Notes: generated by a model not told the origin, from the letters alone. A DNA stretch of 64,000 nucleotides from Canibacter zhoujuaniae (GCF_011752015.1 NZ_JAAIKA010000002.1:186001-250000); one strand, 5' to 3'; shown: positions 39,031 through 48,862, counted from the stretch's first letter. Numbers and translations are program-made.

Positions 39031-41175
39031 TTGGCATCTACAGTAAAAAGCCGCTCTGTGCGCACCTCGAAGTCTGGGCACAGCATGAAGCGCAAACACG
39101 CCCACAATGAGGGCATTATTCCCCAGTTAGCGTTAGCGGTGCGCGAGGTTGAAGCGTCTGCGCAACGCGGTAAGGCCAGCCCCGCCAATCGCACCCGCTT
39201 TCACGTCGTGGCGTTGATCATGCGTGATGAGCGCGCCCGCGTCCGTGACGACCAAGAAATCTCTGCAGCAGACCGCGCCGAAACCTTGAAGCGCCTTGAC
39301 GGCATCGCGGGGATCCTCGCCAAGACCGTTGCGCAAGATCCGAGCCTGCTGCCTTTGCTAGAGCCGGAAGCTCCGATCACTGAAGCAACTATTGCCCTGA
39401 AGCGGAAGATGCTGACCCAGGCCGGGCTTGAAGCTCCGGAAGAGGAGCCAACAACGCCAGCGCAAGAGTCGATTACAAAAATTGTTGCGCCTGAGCTGGT
39501 TGACAGACAGGTTGTGCCCGCACGTGTTTCTGCGCGCAAACTGGCAAACCCGTTTTTGGCGCCGCAGTTAAACCGGAAGAGCCAAGAGGTGCCGGTTGTG
39601 CGTCTTGCCAACTGGGAGCTGATTTCACCGCTGTTGAAAGCTTTTGAGCAGGGTGGTCACGGTATGGCGAGTATGGAGCTGCCAGAAGCTCCCGTTCGCG
39701 ATCGCATAGCCCCCGCAGATACTGAGCTCATGCCGCACCAGGCAAAACTGCTTGCCGCCGTCCGCGACGGGCATCGACGGTTCCTGCTCGCCGATGAGCC
39801 GGGTTTGGGTAAAACTGCGCAGTCGCTGCTGGCGGCGTCGGTCGCTAACTCGTATCCGCTGCTTGTTGTTGCGCCGAACGTGGTCAAAATGAACTGGGCG
39901 CGCGAAGCTGAGAAGTGGACCCCGAAACGTCGCGTCAGTGTTATCACAGGCGATGGTGAAGACGTTGATGTCTTTGCAGATATCTTTGTCATTAACTACG
40001 ACATAGTGGGCCGCCACCTGTCGTGGCTCGGTGATTTCGGCTTTAACGGTCTGGTTGTTGATGAAGCGCATATGATTAAAAACGTCACCTCACAGCGGTC
40101 GAGAAGCGTGCTTGCGCTTGCCGATCGGGTGCGGAACGCAGCCCCCAGCGGTGATCCACTGCTCGTCGCGTTGACCGGCACACCGCTGATAAATTCAATC
40201 GATGACTTCCGCGCTATCTGGCAGATGCTCGGCTGGACCGCCGGCGAAAAACCCGGCCCAGAGCTGCTTTCAGCTTTGGAAGCAACCGGTTTAACCCCGG
40301 CTGACGGCGCTTTCTACGGCGCGGCACGACAGGCGGTTATCGACCTCGGGGTTGTGCGCCGCCGGAAGATTGATGTTGCGAAGGATCTTCCAGCCAAGCG
40401 TGTTATCGACCTGCCGATTGAGCTTGATGATGCGGCGGCTCCCGGGGTGCAGGAGGCCGAACGCAAGCTTGCTAACAAACTTTACGACAGCTACAAACGC
40501 ATGCGTAAAGTGGCAAAAGAACACGATTACAGTGACGAACAGCTCATTCGCATGGTGTGCGCTAGAGAACTTGAAGCAGACGAGCAGGGTGATGGCGTAA
40601 ACGTATTTAGCATGGTGCGGCAGATCGGTCTCGCAAAAATCGATCTGGCGGTTGACTATGCTGCGCAGCTAGCCCGTTCTGCCGGTAAAGTAGTGTTTTT
40701 TGCAAAACACAACGACGTTATGGATCGCGCCGAAGCCGCCTTTGCCGAACACGAACTCAAAACCACCTCAATTCGCGGGTATCAGAGTGCGACTGAGCGG
40801 CAGAAGGCGATTGATGCCTTCCAAACCGACCCGGAGGTGCACGTGATTGTGTGCTCTCTCTCAGCTGCGGGCGTGGGAGTTAACCTGCAAGCATCGTCAA
40901 ACGTTGTGCTTGCTGAATTGAGCTGGACCGACGCTGAACAGACACAGGCTATCGACCGCGTGCACCGCATCGGGCAGGAAGAGCCGGTGACCGCATGGCG
41001 CATTATTGCTTCAAAGACGATCGACCAGCGGATTGCTGAGTTGATCGACTCGAAGGCGGGCCTTGCCGCACGCGCACTTGACGGTGGTGCAGCCCAGGCT
41101 GACGACGCTGATTCAGTGCAGATGCGGGTATTGATGAGTGTCTTAAGACAGGAGATCGAGAGCCGCGAAAGCTAA
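39031..41175 (+). CDS. SNF2-family DEAD/DEAH-box helicase
   Basis: The 714-residue protein has an N-terminal extension of about 225 residues and an SNF2 ATPase core. Motif I is DEPGLGKT (from residue 256), motif II is VVDEAHMIKN, motif III is LTGTPLIN, and the later motifs DRVHRIGQ and SLSAAGVGVNLQAS are present. It resembles SMARCAL1/HARP-like translocases in the core, without a recognisable accessory domain. I chose TTG 39031 because AGGAG sits five bases upstream; a GTG at 39004 lacks a site. A solitary SNF2 gene without methyltransferase or nuclease partners does not mark a defence system. Confidence 0.85.
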   Translation: MASTVKSRSVRTSKSGHSMKRKHAHNEGIIPQLALAVREVEASAQRGKASPANRTRFHVVALIMRDERARVRDDQEISAADRAETLKRLDGIAGILAKTVAQDPSLLPLLEPEAPITEATIALKRKMLTQAGLEAPEEEPTTPAQESITKIVAPELVDRQVVPARVSARKLANPFLAPQLNRKSQEVPVVRLANWELISPLLKAFEQGGHGMASMELPEAPVRDRIAPADTELMPHQAKLLAAVRDGHRRFLLADEPGLGKTAQSLLAASVANSYPLLVVAPNVVKMNWAREAEKWTPKRRVSVITGDGEDVDVFADIFVINYDIVGRHLSWLGDFGFNGLVVDEAHMIKNVTSQRSRSVLALADRVRNAAPSGDPLLVALTGTPLINSIDDFRAIWQMLGWTAGEKPGPELLSALEATGLTPADGAFYGAARQAVIDLGVVRRRKIDVAKDLPAKRVIDLPIELDDAAAPGVQEAERKLANKLYDSYKRMRKVAKEHDYSDEQLIRMVCARELEADEQGDGVNVFSMVRQIGLAKIDLAVDYAAQLARSAGKVVFFAKHNDVMDRAEAAFAEHELKTTSIRGYQSATERQKAIDAFQTDPEVHVIVCSLSAAGVGVNLQASSNVVLAELSWTDAEQTQAIDRVHRIGQEEPVTAWRIIASKTIDQRIAELIDSKAGLAARALDGGAAQADDADSVQMRVLMSVLRQEIESRES

Positions 41176-41227
41176 GCTGCAATCGCCCCGTAGAATTGAC
41201 TTCAAAGATCAATCACTAAGGGGTGGT

Positions 41228-43954
41228 ATGGCAAAGGCGGCGCGCAAACGTTTTCGAAACTTCGCGATCATCACAGCCAGCTTGCTAGCAGCTGTTGTTG
41301 CGGTAGTCGCTGGTGGTGTGGCGGTGGTTGTGCACGCCCCGCTGCCGCAACACGACGGAGTTGTGAAGCTTGCCGGGCTGTCTGGCGACGTTTCCGTAGA
41401 GCGCGACAGTAACGGCATCCCGCACATCTACGCAAACAGCGACACCGACCTATTTTTCGCGCAAGGATACACACACGCGCAAGACCGTTTCTTTGAAATG
41501 GACTATCGGCGGCATCTAACCGGGGGTCGTCTAACCGAACTCGTTGGCGGGAATGATAGCGCGAAGCAGGCGGATGTTGTGATCCGCACTATGGGTTGGC
41601 GCGCGCTCGCTGAAGAAGAATGGAATCTCATCTCGGCAGAGTCACGATCCTTCTATGAGGCGTATGCGGCCGGGGTGAACGCCTACATAGCGGGGAAGCA
41701 GCCGTGGCAGATCGCTAATGAATATGCCGTTTTAGGTCTTAGCGTGCCGGTTCAAGATATCGAACCCTGGCAGGGGGTTGACTCTTTAGCCTGGTTAAAA
41801 GCGATGGCTTGGGATTTGAAAGCTAATATCGAAGATGAACAGCTGCGGCTGCAAGCCTTCCAAAGCATGCAGGATGTTGCGGCTGTTGAGAAGCTCTTCC
41901 CCCCTTATCTTGAGGATCGCCACAAACCAGTGATTCCAAGCCAAGACGGCAGCAATCTACGGCCGCGCGAAGAATACCCGATTGCGGATCCGCTACAGGT
42001 GGCCGTGCCGGCCCCTGTGAAAAACACGGTGGTGTCGTCTGCTGCAAAGACAGTGAGCGATGAGGGCGCAGACAGTGCAGCTGCCGCACAGGCTGAACTA
42101 CTCGGCCGCAGCAGCGCTGCAGCTGTAGACACCGCTCACTCGGTGCTGAGTAGCATTCCGGTGATTCTCGGCCGCGGCCAGGGCGTAGGTTCAAACTCTT
42201 TTGCAATCTCGGGTAAGCACACCGCGAGCGGGGCGCCGATAATCGCAAATGATCCGCACCTTGGCATTGACTATCCGTCCGTGTGGTATCAGATTGGCTT
42301 GCACTGCGTGGGATCTGGCGCAGACTGCACTATCGATGTGAGCGGCTTTTCTTTCTCCGGTATGCCCGGGGTGATTATCGGCCGCAATGCCGAACTGGCG
42401 TGGGGGTTGACCAACCTGGGCGGTGATGTTGCAGACTTTGTCGTCGAAAAGAATCTCGATGAAAATACTTATGAACGAGACGGGGCTGCCGTGCCTTACG
42501 AGGTCTGGACAGAAACCTTCAATGTGGCCGGCGGTGAAAGCTATGACGTAACCGTTGGGCGGAGCGTGCACGGCCCAATTGTGTCAGACCTGTTAGTTCC
42601 AAATGAAAGAGTTGCAAAGCTCGATGCGACACCCGAAGATTTCTCTGTTGCGCTCGAGTGGACTGCCTTGAAACCGGACATTACCGGGGATGCGATTTTT
42701 GCGATTAATCGTGCCACTAACGTTTCTGAGGTGCGAGAAGCGGCACGACTGTTTGCTGTGCCGGCGCAAAATATTCTCTTCGCCACAAAGAGTGGGGACA
42801 TTGGTTATCAAGCGCCCGGAAGGTTCCCCGTGCGCCCGCATATTGCAGAAACTGACGCGCAACTTACGAAGATTCCAAGCGCTGCTAATCTCGGTGCGGA
42901 CGGCCGTTGGCCACGTCCCGGCTGGGATTCGCGTTATGACTGGCAGGGATACTATGCTGCCGCAGACATGCCTGCGCTGTTGAACCCGGCCGAAGGGTTT
43001 ATCGTCCCAGCAAACCAGCAAATCACACCGAGCGACCTCGGCCCCTATCTCGGCTCATACTCAGATCAGGGATACCGTGCGCAGCAGATCCGCGAAGGGA
43101 TCGAAGAGCTGATTGCGAAGGGGGATATAACTCTTCATGATGCAGAAAAAATTATGCTGCTCGACCGTTCGCCATACGGTGCTGAACTGAGTGAGCATTT
43201 CATCGCAGCAGATTTACGTGATGCGCCCAAACGGCAACAGCAGATGCAACAGCTGTTGCAGGCCTGGGTTGCAGAAGGATCACACACAACAGTAGATTCG
43301 GTTGGCGCAACTATTGCGGCAGCGCTGTATGCGCACCTTTTAAATAACACTGTGGCAGACGAGTTCACAGGCTTTCAGCCAAACTCTGGTGCGCAGAATA
43401 TGGAGCTGTTGGTGCGCGCTTTCGCAGACCCTGAAGCTGAACTGTGGGATGACAAAGCAACTGCTGCGCGAGAAACTGCGCCCGATATGGTGCTGCGTGC
43501 GTTTGCGGCAGCTGAAGCCGATCTTGTGAAACAGCTTGGCGCAGATATTAACGCGTGGGAGTGGGGCAGAGTGCATGTGGAATCCCCCACGCACAGGGTG
43601 ATGGGTGCTGACAGTATCCCGGGTGTGATCCGCAGTTTCTTTAACGCCGATCCGGTCGGTGTGCCGGGCGGGGCGACTATTCCGAATGCGATGAACTTTT
43701 CACCCGCGGTGAATGACGGCAGCGTTAGTTTTGAGGTAACCAGCGGGCCATCGATGCGCATGGCGGTGGATATGAGTGATCCAAACAGCGCAACCTGGGT
43801 GATTTCATCAGGCGCTTCGGGGCATCCGCGGTCCCCAAATATTAAAGATCAGCTGCCGCTGTGGGCCGCTGGCGACAGCCTTAAGTGGGCTTTTACCCCG
43901 GAAGCGGTGGAAGAGCGAAGCATCAAAATTTTAAGACTTGTGGCAGGAGAATAA
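41228..43954 (+). CDS. Penicillin-acylase-family Ntn hydrolase (membrane-anchored)
   Basis: The 908-residue precursor has an N-terminal membrane anchor or signal (ITASLLAAVVAVVAGGVAVVV) and then the alpha chain beginning DGVVKLAGLSGDVSVERDSNGIPHI. The autoprocessing site is GVGSNSFAIS with the nucleophile Ser322. NDPHLGIDYPSVWYQIGLHC follows in the beta chain, with the asparagine needed for catalysis further on. Family members cleave amides such as penicillins, glutaryl-cephalosporins and N-acyl homoserine lactones. The substrate is unknown. It overlaps nothing but is separated from pfkA by a single base. Confidence 0.88.
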   Translation: MAKAARKRFRNFAIITASLLAAVVAVVAGGVAVVVHAPLPQHDGVVKLAGLSGDVSVERDSNGIPHIYANSDTDLFFAQGYTHAQDRFFEMDYRRHLTGGRLTELVGGNDSAKQADVVIRTMGWRALAEEEWNLISAESRSFYEAYAAGVNAYIAGKQPWQIANEYAVLGLSVPVQDIEPWQGVDSLAWLKAMAWDLKANIEDEQLRLQAFQSMQDVAAVEKLFPPYLEDRHKPVIPSQDGSNLRPREEYPIADPLQVAVPAPVKNTVVSSAAKTVSDEGADSAAAAQAELLGRSSAAAVDTAHSVLSSIPVILGRGQGVGSNSFAISGKHTASGAPIIANDPHLGIDYPSVWYQIGLHCVGSGADCTIDVSGFSFSGMPGVIIGRNAELAWGLTNLGGDVADFVVEKNLDENTYERDGAAVPYEVWTETFNVAGGESYDVTVGRSVHGPIVSDLLVPNERVAKLDATPEDFSVALEWTALKPDITGDAIFAINRATNVSEVREAARLFAVPAQNILFATKSGDIGYQAPGRFPVRPHIAETDAQLTKIPSAANLGADGRWPRPGWDSRYDWQGYYAAADMPALLNPAEGFIVPANQQITPSDLGPYLGSYSDQGYRAQQIREGIEELIAKGDITLHDAEKIMLLDRSPYGAELSEHFIAADLRDAPKRQQQMQQLLQAWVAEGSHTTVDSVGATIAAALYAHLLNNTVADEFTGFQPNSGAQNMELLVRAFADPEAELWDDKATAARETAPDMVLRAFAAAEADLVKQLGADINAWEWGRVHVESPTHRVMGADSIPGVIRSFFNADPVGVPGGATIPNAMNFSPAVNDGSVSFEVTSGPSMRMAVDMSDPNSATWVISSGASGHPRSPNIKDQLPLWAAGDSLKWAFTPEAVEERSIKILRLVAGE

Positions 43955-43955
43955 A

Positions 43956-44984
43956 ATGCGAGTGGGTGTGCTTGTCTCCGGCGGAGACTGCCCGGGATTA
44001 AACGCGGCGGTGCGGGGCGCAGTGCTGCACGGGGTGGAAGTGTACGGTCACGACTACCTCGGCTATCGGGACGGCTGGCGTGGTGTGGCTAAGAATGATA
44101 GCTTCATCCTGAACCGCAACAGAGTGCGCGGTATTGCTCCTCTCGGCGGCACCATTTTAGGCACCAGTCGTTTCAGCCCATTCGGTGATGAGGGGCCCGG
44201 TATTGCAGGCCTAAAAGAGATTATGAAGCGGGATCAGCTCGATGGCTTTCTCACGATCGGCGGGAACGGCACGCAAACCGTCGCACAGATGCTGCACGAA
44301 GCGGGTATTAACGCAATTGGGCTACCAAAAACTATTGACAACGACCTTGAAGAAACCGACTATAGTTTCGGCTTTGACACTGCGGTGCATGTTGCGACTG
44401 AAGCGATTGACCGACTGCGCACTACAGGGCAGTCACATAAGCGCTGTATGGTGCTCGAAGTGATGGGGCGGGATGCTGGGTGGATCGCGCTACACGCTGG
44501 AATCGCAGCCGGCGCGCACGTGATTTTGCTGCCCGAGTTTGCTGAATCTCTCGATCAAATATCAGAATGGGTGCGGCATGTGCATGAGCGCGGCCGTGCG
44601 AGCCTGGTGGTTGTTGCTGAGGGGTTCAAATTCAAAGGTATGAGCGAGGGCGTCACCAAGGGCGGTGATGATGGTTTCGGGCGCGCACGTCTCGGCGGCA
44701 TCGGTGAGGTGCTGGCGGACAAGATTGAAGAGCGCACAGGGATCGAAACGCGTGCAACAATTCTCGGCCATGTGCAGCGCGGTGGGGTGCCCACAGCATT
44801 TGATCGGGTGCTAGCAACGCGGGCGGGTGCAGCCGGAGCAGACGCTGTTGCGCGCGGTCAGTGGGGCACAATGGTGGCGCTTAGGGGCACCGACACCGCG
44901 CTTGTGCCGCTTAGCGCGGTTGCCGGAAAAACCAAGCAGGTGCCGCTTAACCGATACGACGAAGCACGACGAATGTTTGGTTAG
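43956..44984 (+). CDS. pfkA: 6-phosphofructokinase
   Basis: The 342-residue glycolytic kinase begins MRVGVLVSGGDCPGLNAAVRG. GGNGTQ places Asn104 where E. coli has Asp103, and Gly105 where PPi-dependent enzymes have Asp. That favours ATP as donor. Lys125 in PKTIDND replaces the Gly of E. coli, a combination I recall for actinobacterial group-III enzymes. TxDxD-like catalytic residues are in KTIDNDLEETDYSFGFDTAV. The ATG at 43956 has AGGAG six bases upstream. Confidence 0.93.
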   Translation: MRVGVLVSGGDCPGLNAAVRGAVLHGVEVYGHDYLGYRDGWRGVAKNDSFILNRNRVRGIAPLGGTILGTSRFSPFGDEGPGIAGLKEIMKRDQLDGFLTIGGNGTQTVAQMLHEAGINAIGLPKTIDNDLEETDYSFGFDTAVHVATEAIDRLRTTGQSHKRCMVLEVMGRDAGWIALHAGIAAGAHVILLPEFAESLDQISEWVRHVHERGRASLVVVAEGFKFKGMSEGVTKGGDDGFGRARLGGIGEVLADKIEERTGIETRATILGHVQRGGVPTAFDRVLATRAGAAGADAVARGQWGTMVALRGTDTALVPLSAVAGKTKQVPLNRYDEARRMFG

Positions 44985-45256
44985 TGCGCGGCCGCCACAA
45001 ACTTTTGCACTTCAGGAAGCGAGGGGTTTGTGGCGGTGCGTCCGTCAGCGAAGAGCACAGTTGGAACCACTGCATTACCATCGTTCACCGATTTTACGAG
45101 CTCTTCAGTGCCAGCTGTTTCCTCGATATTGATTTCATTAATCTTAATATCGGTTGAAGCAAGCATCATCTTAAGACGCTTGCAGTATCCGCACCACTCT
45201 GTTGAGAACATGGTGATTTCACCCTCAGGGGGCAGGTAATCTTCAAACTTTGCCAT
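44981..45256 (-). CDS. mrx1: Mycoredoxin (glutaredoxin-like)
   Basis: The 91-residue protein has the glutaredoxin fold and the mycoredoxin motif TEWCGYCKRLK with Cys22 and Cys25. VVPTVLFADG holds the cis-proline loop. Mycoredoxin-1 reduces mycothiol mixed disulfides in actinobacteria, which fits the mca gene six kilobases away. The start at 45256 has GAGG close by. Its stop shares bases with the pfkA stop (TTAG, 44981-44984). Confidence 0.9.
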   Translation of the reverse strand: MAKFEDYLPPEGEITMFSTEWCGYCKRLKMMLASTDIKINEINIEETAGTEELVKSVNDGNAVVPTVLFADGRTATNPSLPEVQKFVAAAH

Positions 45257-45351
45257 TTCACACCTCATATATTTGGGACTGTCTTATAGTCAAGCACTGC
45301 GAGTACACTTATTATTCCAAGCGCGTTTTAAGCCTGCCTGAAAGGAAAGAA

Positions 45352-46389
45352 GTGAACGAAGCTGCGATGCAACAGCGGCCTGCAAAGTTTAACTCTGCCG
45401 GAGCAGGTTTTTTAGGTCTTTTCGTACTGGTTGCGTTGCTTGTCGTAGGCTATCTGTGGGCCGCAAAGACTGTCTATAATCCGGAGAGTATGGTGCGTGC
45501 GCACGCCGATGCGATTATTGCCGGCGATGCTGAAAAAATGACAGCTATCGCAGCCCCAACCGGTGGTGCAGCCGAGCTTTTTCGTGGTGATGCTCTGCGC
45601 AATGTAGAAGATCGCCCAACGGATTTCAAAATAGTTGCGGCCAGTCGCGATAATACTTCAGCTCACTACACGGTGGAATTTCACCAGGGTGATGCTGTTG
45701 GCACTGTTGAGTATGAGCTGAAACGCGGCGGCACTAAGGCGCTCTTTTTTGAGGACTGGCGAGCCGTTAACATAACCTACCCTGAGCTGAGCATTGCGGT
45801 GCCGAGCAGCACGCCACTGCTTAAAATAAACGGCGCTGTCATTGACTTTAGTGAGCAGATTCCTGAGGATGCTGTAATCGGGTCTGAAGTGCCGGTTAGT
45901 CTCAGCGCTATTCCTGGCGTTTATACTGTAACGCTTGGTGCCGAGAGCGAGTTTTTCACGGTGAGCGGTGAGCAAAAATACAGTCTTAGTGTTGCCGGTG
46001 AAAGCACACGGCTTGAGGGCGGTAGCCCGTTTAAGCTTGGGTTGACAGATGCTGGCAGGCAGGAGATCCAAGCTGTCACCAACCGCGAAATCGATGCCTG
46101 TGCAACGCAGCCGGTGCCAGCCCCAAATCAGTGCCCTATGCAAGCCTGGACTTATGAAGCATTTGAAAACGGTGCTTGGCAAATCATCGGTTACCCAACA
46201 GTTGTTGTGAATGAAGAGACGGGCGCTGTCACAAGCAACCCAGAAAATGGCGGTGCCGCGGGTAGCTCTGCGTTTAGCTACAATGTACCCGGCCAGAGTC
46301 TACGCAAAGAGGTGACAGCCGACATCATTGTGGCTGCGAAGTATCGTGTGCTGCCCGACCAGACGATCCGTGTGATTTTTGATAGGTAG
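45352..46389 (+). CDS. Membrane-anchored extracytoplasmic protein of unknown function
   Basis: The 345-residue protein has a short cytoplasmic N-terminus, one helix (AGFLGLFVLVALLVVGYLWAA) and a long external part rich in beta segments. A region near the end (about 220-250) has two cysteines in ACATQPVPAPNQCPMQAW, which could form a disulfide. No enzyme motif was recognised. I chose GTG 45352 with AAGGAAAG upstream over an earlier in-frame start at 45250 that would overlap the mycoredoxin promoter region. It is followed by the AI-2E permease gene. Confidence 0.75.
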   Translation: MNEAAMQQRPAKFNSAGAGFLGLFVLVALLVVGYLWAAKTVYNPESMVRAHADAIIAGDAEKMTAIAAPTGGAAELFRGDALRNVEDRPTDFKIVAASRDNTSAHYTVEFHQGDAVGTVEYELKRGGTKALFFEDWRAVNITYPELSIAVPSSTPLLKINGAVIDFSEQIPEDAVIGSEVPVSLSAIPGVYTVTLGAESEFFTVSGEQKYSLSVAGESTRLEGGSPFKLGLTDAGRQEIQAVTNREIDACATQPVPAPNQCPMQAWTYEAFENGAWQIIGYPTVVVNEETGAVTSNPENGGAAGSSAFSYNVPGQSLRKEVTADIIVAAKYRVLPDQTIRVIFDR

Positions 46390-46394
46390 ATCAG

Positions 46395-47609
46395 ATGAGT
46401 GAGAATCAGGATAAAACCCAGACGCCTGTAACGAAGCAGGCTGGGATCGAGACACAGAGTCCGGCGCAAGTGCCGCACGGAGTGCGCCTGGCAGCTTCCT
46501 GGTCTTGGCGACTTATAGTTATCGGTGTTGCGGTTGCTGCTCTGTTCTGGTTGCTCGTGCAGATTCGTGTCATTGTGGTGCCGCTGCTGGTAGCTATTTT
46601 GCTGGCTGCGCTGCTGCATCCGATAGTTTCTGGCGCTCAAAAAATTGGACTTCCGAAGGCGGTCGGTGTGATTGCCGCGCTGGCGAGTTTGGTCGCATCT
46701 GTGACGCTGCTTGTGTGGCTGAGCATTCGATACCTGCAGGGAGGTTTCGACACCCTTGTCGCAAAGGCTAACGCTGAGTGGCGGCATTTGATCGAGTGGG
46801 TTGATAGCTTGGGCTTTGAATTCGATACGAGCCACTTCAACTTCTCTTTTGATACCGTGCTTGAAACAGTGCGTGATAACAGCGCTCCGCTCTGGAACGG
46901 TGCTCTCGGAGTTGCAAGCTCCGCTGCCGCATTCGTGACGGGCATGCTGCTTGCAATCTTCTCTCTCATATTTTTACTAATTGATGGAAAACGCATCTGG
47001 TATTGGGTGCTCGGTTTCTTACCAGCGTCGGCGCATGCACCATTAGACGCTGCAGGTAACGCCGGGTGGCGCTCTGTCGGGCAGTATGTGCGTGTGCAGA
47101 TTTTCGTCGCCTTCGTAGACGCAGTTGGTATTGCGCTGGGGGCTGCAATTCTTGGCGTGCCGTTTGTTGTGCCAATCGGTATCACAGTATTTCTAGGCAG
47201 CTTTATTCCATTCTTGGGCGCAATTATGACCGGCCTTTTCGCGGCCCTAATCGCGCTCATCTATCTCGGGCCTGTGCAGGCACTGATTATGGTGCTGATT
47301 GCTATTGCGGTGAATCAGATAGAGGGGCACATTTTGCAGCCGCTCGTTATGGGTAGCGCTGTGCGCGTGCACCCCCTGGGTGTTGTGCTCGCTGTGTCTA
47401 TCGGAGCTTTGCTTGCGGGAATTCCGGGCGCTCTGTTCGCGGTGCCAATTGCGGCAGCGGCAAACTCAATCGTCAACACTCTGGTGCACAGCAACTGGCG
47501 AGAGCTCCCAGACCCTGTGGAGGCCTACCATCAGAGAAATAAGGCACGAGCAGACGCTAAGACACGATTAAAGCGTATCTCTCGGGCAGCTAGGGGTAAA
47601 GGAAACTAA
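46395..47609 (+). CDS. AI-2E family transporter (PF01594 type)
   Basis: The 404-residue membrane protein has the AI-2E/TqsA family layout: helices near residues 35-50, 60-80, 160-185, then pairs around 230-260 and 300-360, with a soluble insertion around residues 105-155. LGSFIPFLGAIMTGLFAALIALIYLGPVQALIMVLIAIAVNQIEGHILQPLVMG is the conserved block. Family members include the autoinducer-2 exporter TqsA and sodium/proton antiporters, so the substrate is not known. It starts six bases after the previous stop. Confidence 0.85.
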   Translation: MSENQDKTQTPVTKQAGIETQSPAQVPHGVRLAASWSWRLIVIGVAVAALFWLLVQIRVIVVPLLVAILLAALLHPIVSGAQKIGLPKAVGVIAALASLVASVTLLVWLSIRYLQGGFDTLVAKANAEWRHLIEWVDSLGFEFDTSHFNFSFDTVLETVRDNSAPLWNGALGVASSAAAFVTGMLLAIFSLIFLLIDGKRIWYWVLGFLPASAHAPLDAAGNAGWRSVGQYVRVQIFVAFVDAVGIALGAAILGVPFVVPIGITVFLGSFIPFLGAIMTGLFAALIALIYLGPVQALIMVLIAIAVNQIEGHILQPLVMGSAVRVHPLGVVLAVSIGALLAGIPGALFAVPIAAAANSIVNTLVHSNWRELPDPVEAYHQRNKARADAKTRLKRISRAARGKGN

Positions 47610-47611
47610 TT

Positions 47612-48856
47612 GTGACTGAACAGTTTGTGGTGCCAAAATTAGCCGATATTAGAGCTGTAGCTGACAAACTCGAAGGCGTCGTAAATCACACCCCGCTTGA
47701 AGGATCAACCTTCCTAACTGAACTATTAGGCGGCAAGCGCGTGCTGTTGAAGTGCGAAAATCTGCAGCGTACAGGAGCCTATAAACTGCGCGGCGCCTAC
47801 AACCTGATTTCTGCCCTCGACCCCGCTGAACGCGCCGGCGGAGTGGTGGCAGCATCTGCCGGTAACCACGCACAGGGTGTGGCGTATGCGGCGCGTGAGC
47901 TCGGAATCAAAGCAACAATTTTTATGCCCTTGGGGGTTGCACTGCCAAAGCTGCAAGCAACAAAAAACTATGGCGCGGATGTGCAGCTGATTGGTGTCAA
48001 CGTCGAGGAGTCTCTCACCGCGGCGAAACAGTTTGCGGCTGAAACCGGCGCTTATTTTGTTCCGCCCTTTGATCACCCCGACGTCATTAATGGGCAGGGC
48101 ACTGTTGCGCTAGAAATGCTCGATATAGAGCCAGAGATCGACACTATTGTTGTGCCGATCGGCGGCGGTGGCCTGATTAGCGGTGTGGCTGTAGCAGCGA
48201 AGCTGTGGGCGGCTGAAAACGGGCGGCAAATGCGCATAATCGGGGTGCAGGCAGAAAACGCTGCCGCAATGCAGCCGTCGCTTAAAGCCGGAGAGCCTAT
48301 TACAGTCGAAACAACGGCAACGATCGCTGACGGTATCGCGGTGGCGCGTCCGGGTAATTTAAATTTTCAGTGTGTGCGCGACTTCGTTGATGAGATTATT
48401 ACGGTTAGTGATGATGACATCGCGCGGGCCATCGTGCTGATGCTCGAGCGGGCAAAGCTTGTTGTAGAGCCGGCTGGCGCAGCCGGTGTTGCGGCTATTA
48501 TCGCGGGAAAAATTAAGAGCACAGGGGTTACCGCGACTGTGCTTTCCGGCGGCAATATCGACCCGCTGCTGCTGCAGCGCGTGATCGGCCACGGTCTTGC
48601 TGCTGCGTCACGCTATCTCAAACTGCGCATTTCGCTGCCGGATCGGCCGGGCCAGCTTGTGCGCACCGCGCAAATCGTTGCCGGCCAGTACGCGAATGTA
48701 GTTGAGGTGCTGCACACCAGGCACGCGACGGAGCTGCCAATAAGTGATGTCGAGCTCGAGTTGCACATCGAAACCCGCGGTAAAGATCACGGTGACCAGG
48801 TGGTTCGTGCGCTTGAAGAAGCCGGCTACCAGGTGCGTGTCGGCGAACGCTATTAA
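47612..48856 (+). CDS. ilvA: Threonine ammonia-lyase (threonine dehydratase)
   Basis: The 414-residue PLP enzyme deaminates threonine to 2-oxobutanoate. The Schiff-base lysine is Lys58 in GAYKLRGA. GGGGLISG is the phosphate loop, and ASAGNHAQGVAYAA is typical. The C-terminal 80 residues (LPDRPGQLVRTAQIVAGQ) look like a single ACT domain. That shorter layout is the TdcB/short-IlvA type rather than the two-ACT IlvA. It may be catabolic or make isoleucine precursor. The GTG start has AAAGGAAA before it. Confidence 0.9.
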   Translation: MTEQFVVPKLADIRAVADKLEGVVNHTPLEGSTFLTELLGGKRVLLKCENLQRTGAYKLRGAYNLISALDPAERAGGVVAASAGNHAQGVAYAARELGIKATIFMPLGVALPKLQATKNYGADVQLIGVNVEESLTAAKQFAAETGAYFVPPFDHPDVINGQGTVALEMLDIEPEIDTIVVPIGGGGLISGVAVAAKLWAAENGRQMRIIGVQAENAAAMQPSLKAGEPITVETTATIADGIAVARPGNLNFQCVRDFVDEIITVSDDDIARAIVLMLERAKLVVEPAGAAGVAAIIAGKIKSTGVTATVLSGGNIDPLLLQRVIGHGLAAASRYLKLRISLPDRPGQLVRTAQIVAGQYANVVEVLHTRHATELPISDVELELHIETRGKDHGDQVVRALEEAGYQVRVGERY

Positions 48857-48862
48857 AAAAAG

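Noticed and set aside
39031-41175. SNF2 helicase as part of a phage-defence system
   Set aside because: Known SNF2-containing defence systems have partner nucleases, methyltransferases or phospholipases, and neighbours here are ribF and a penicillin-acylase-type gene.
45250-45351. Earlier start for the membrane-anchored protein
   Set aside because: The region overlaps the mycoredoxin gene start and its promoter, and AAGGAAAG directly supports GTG 45352.
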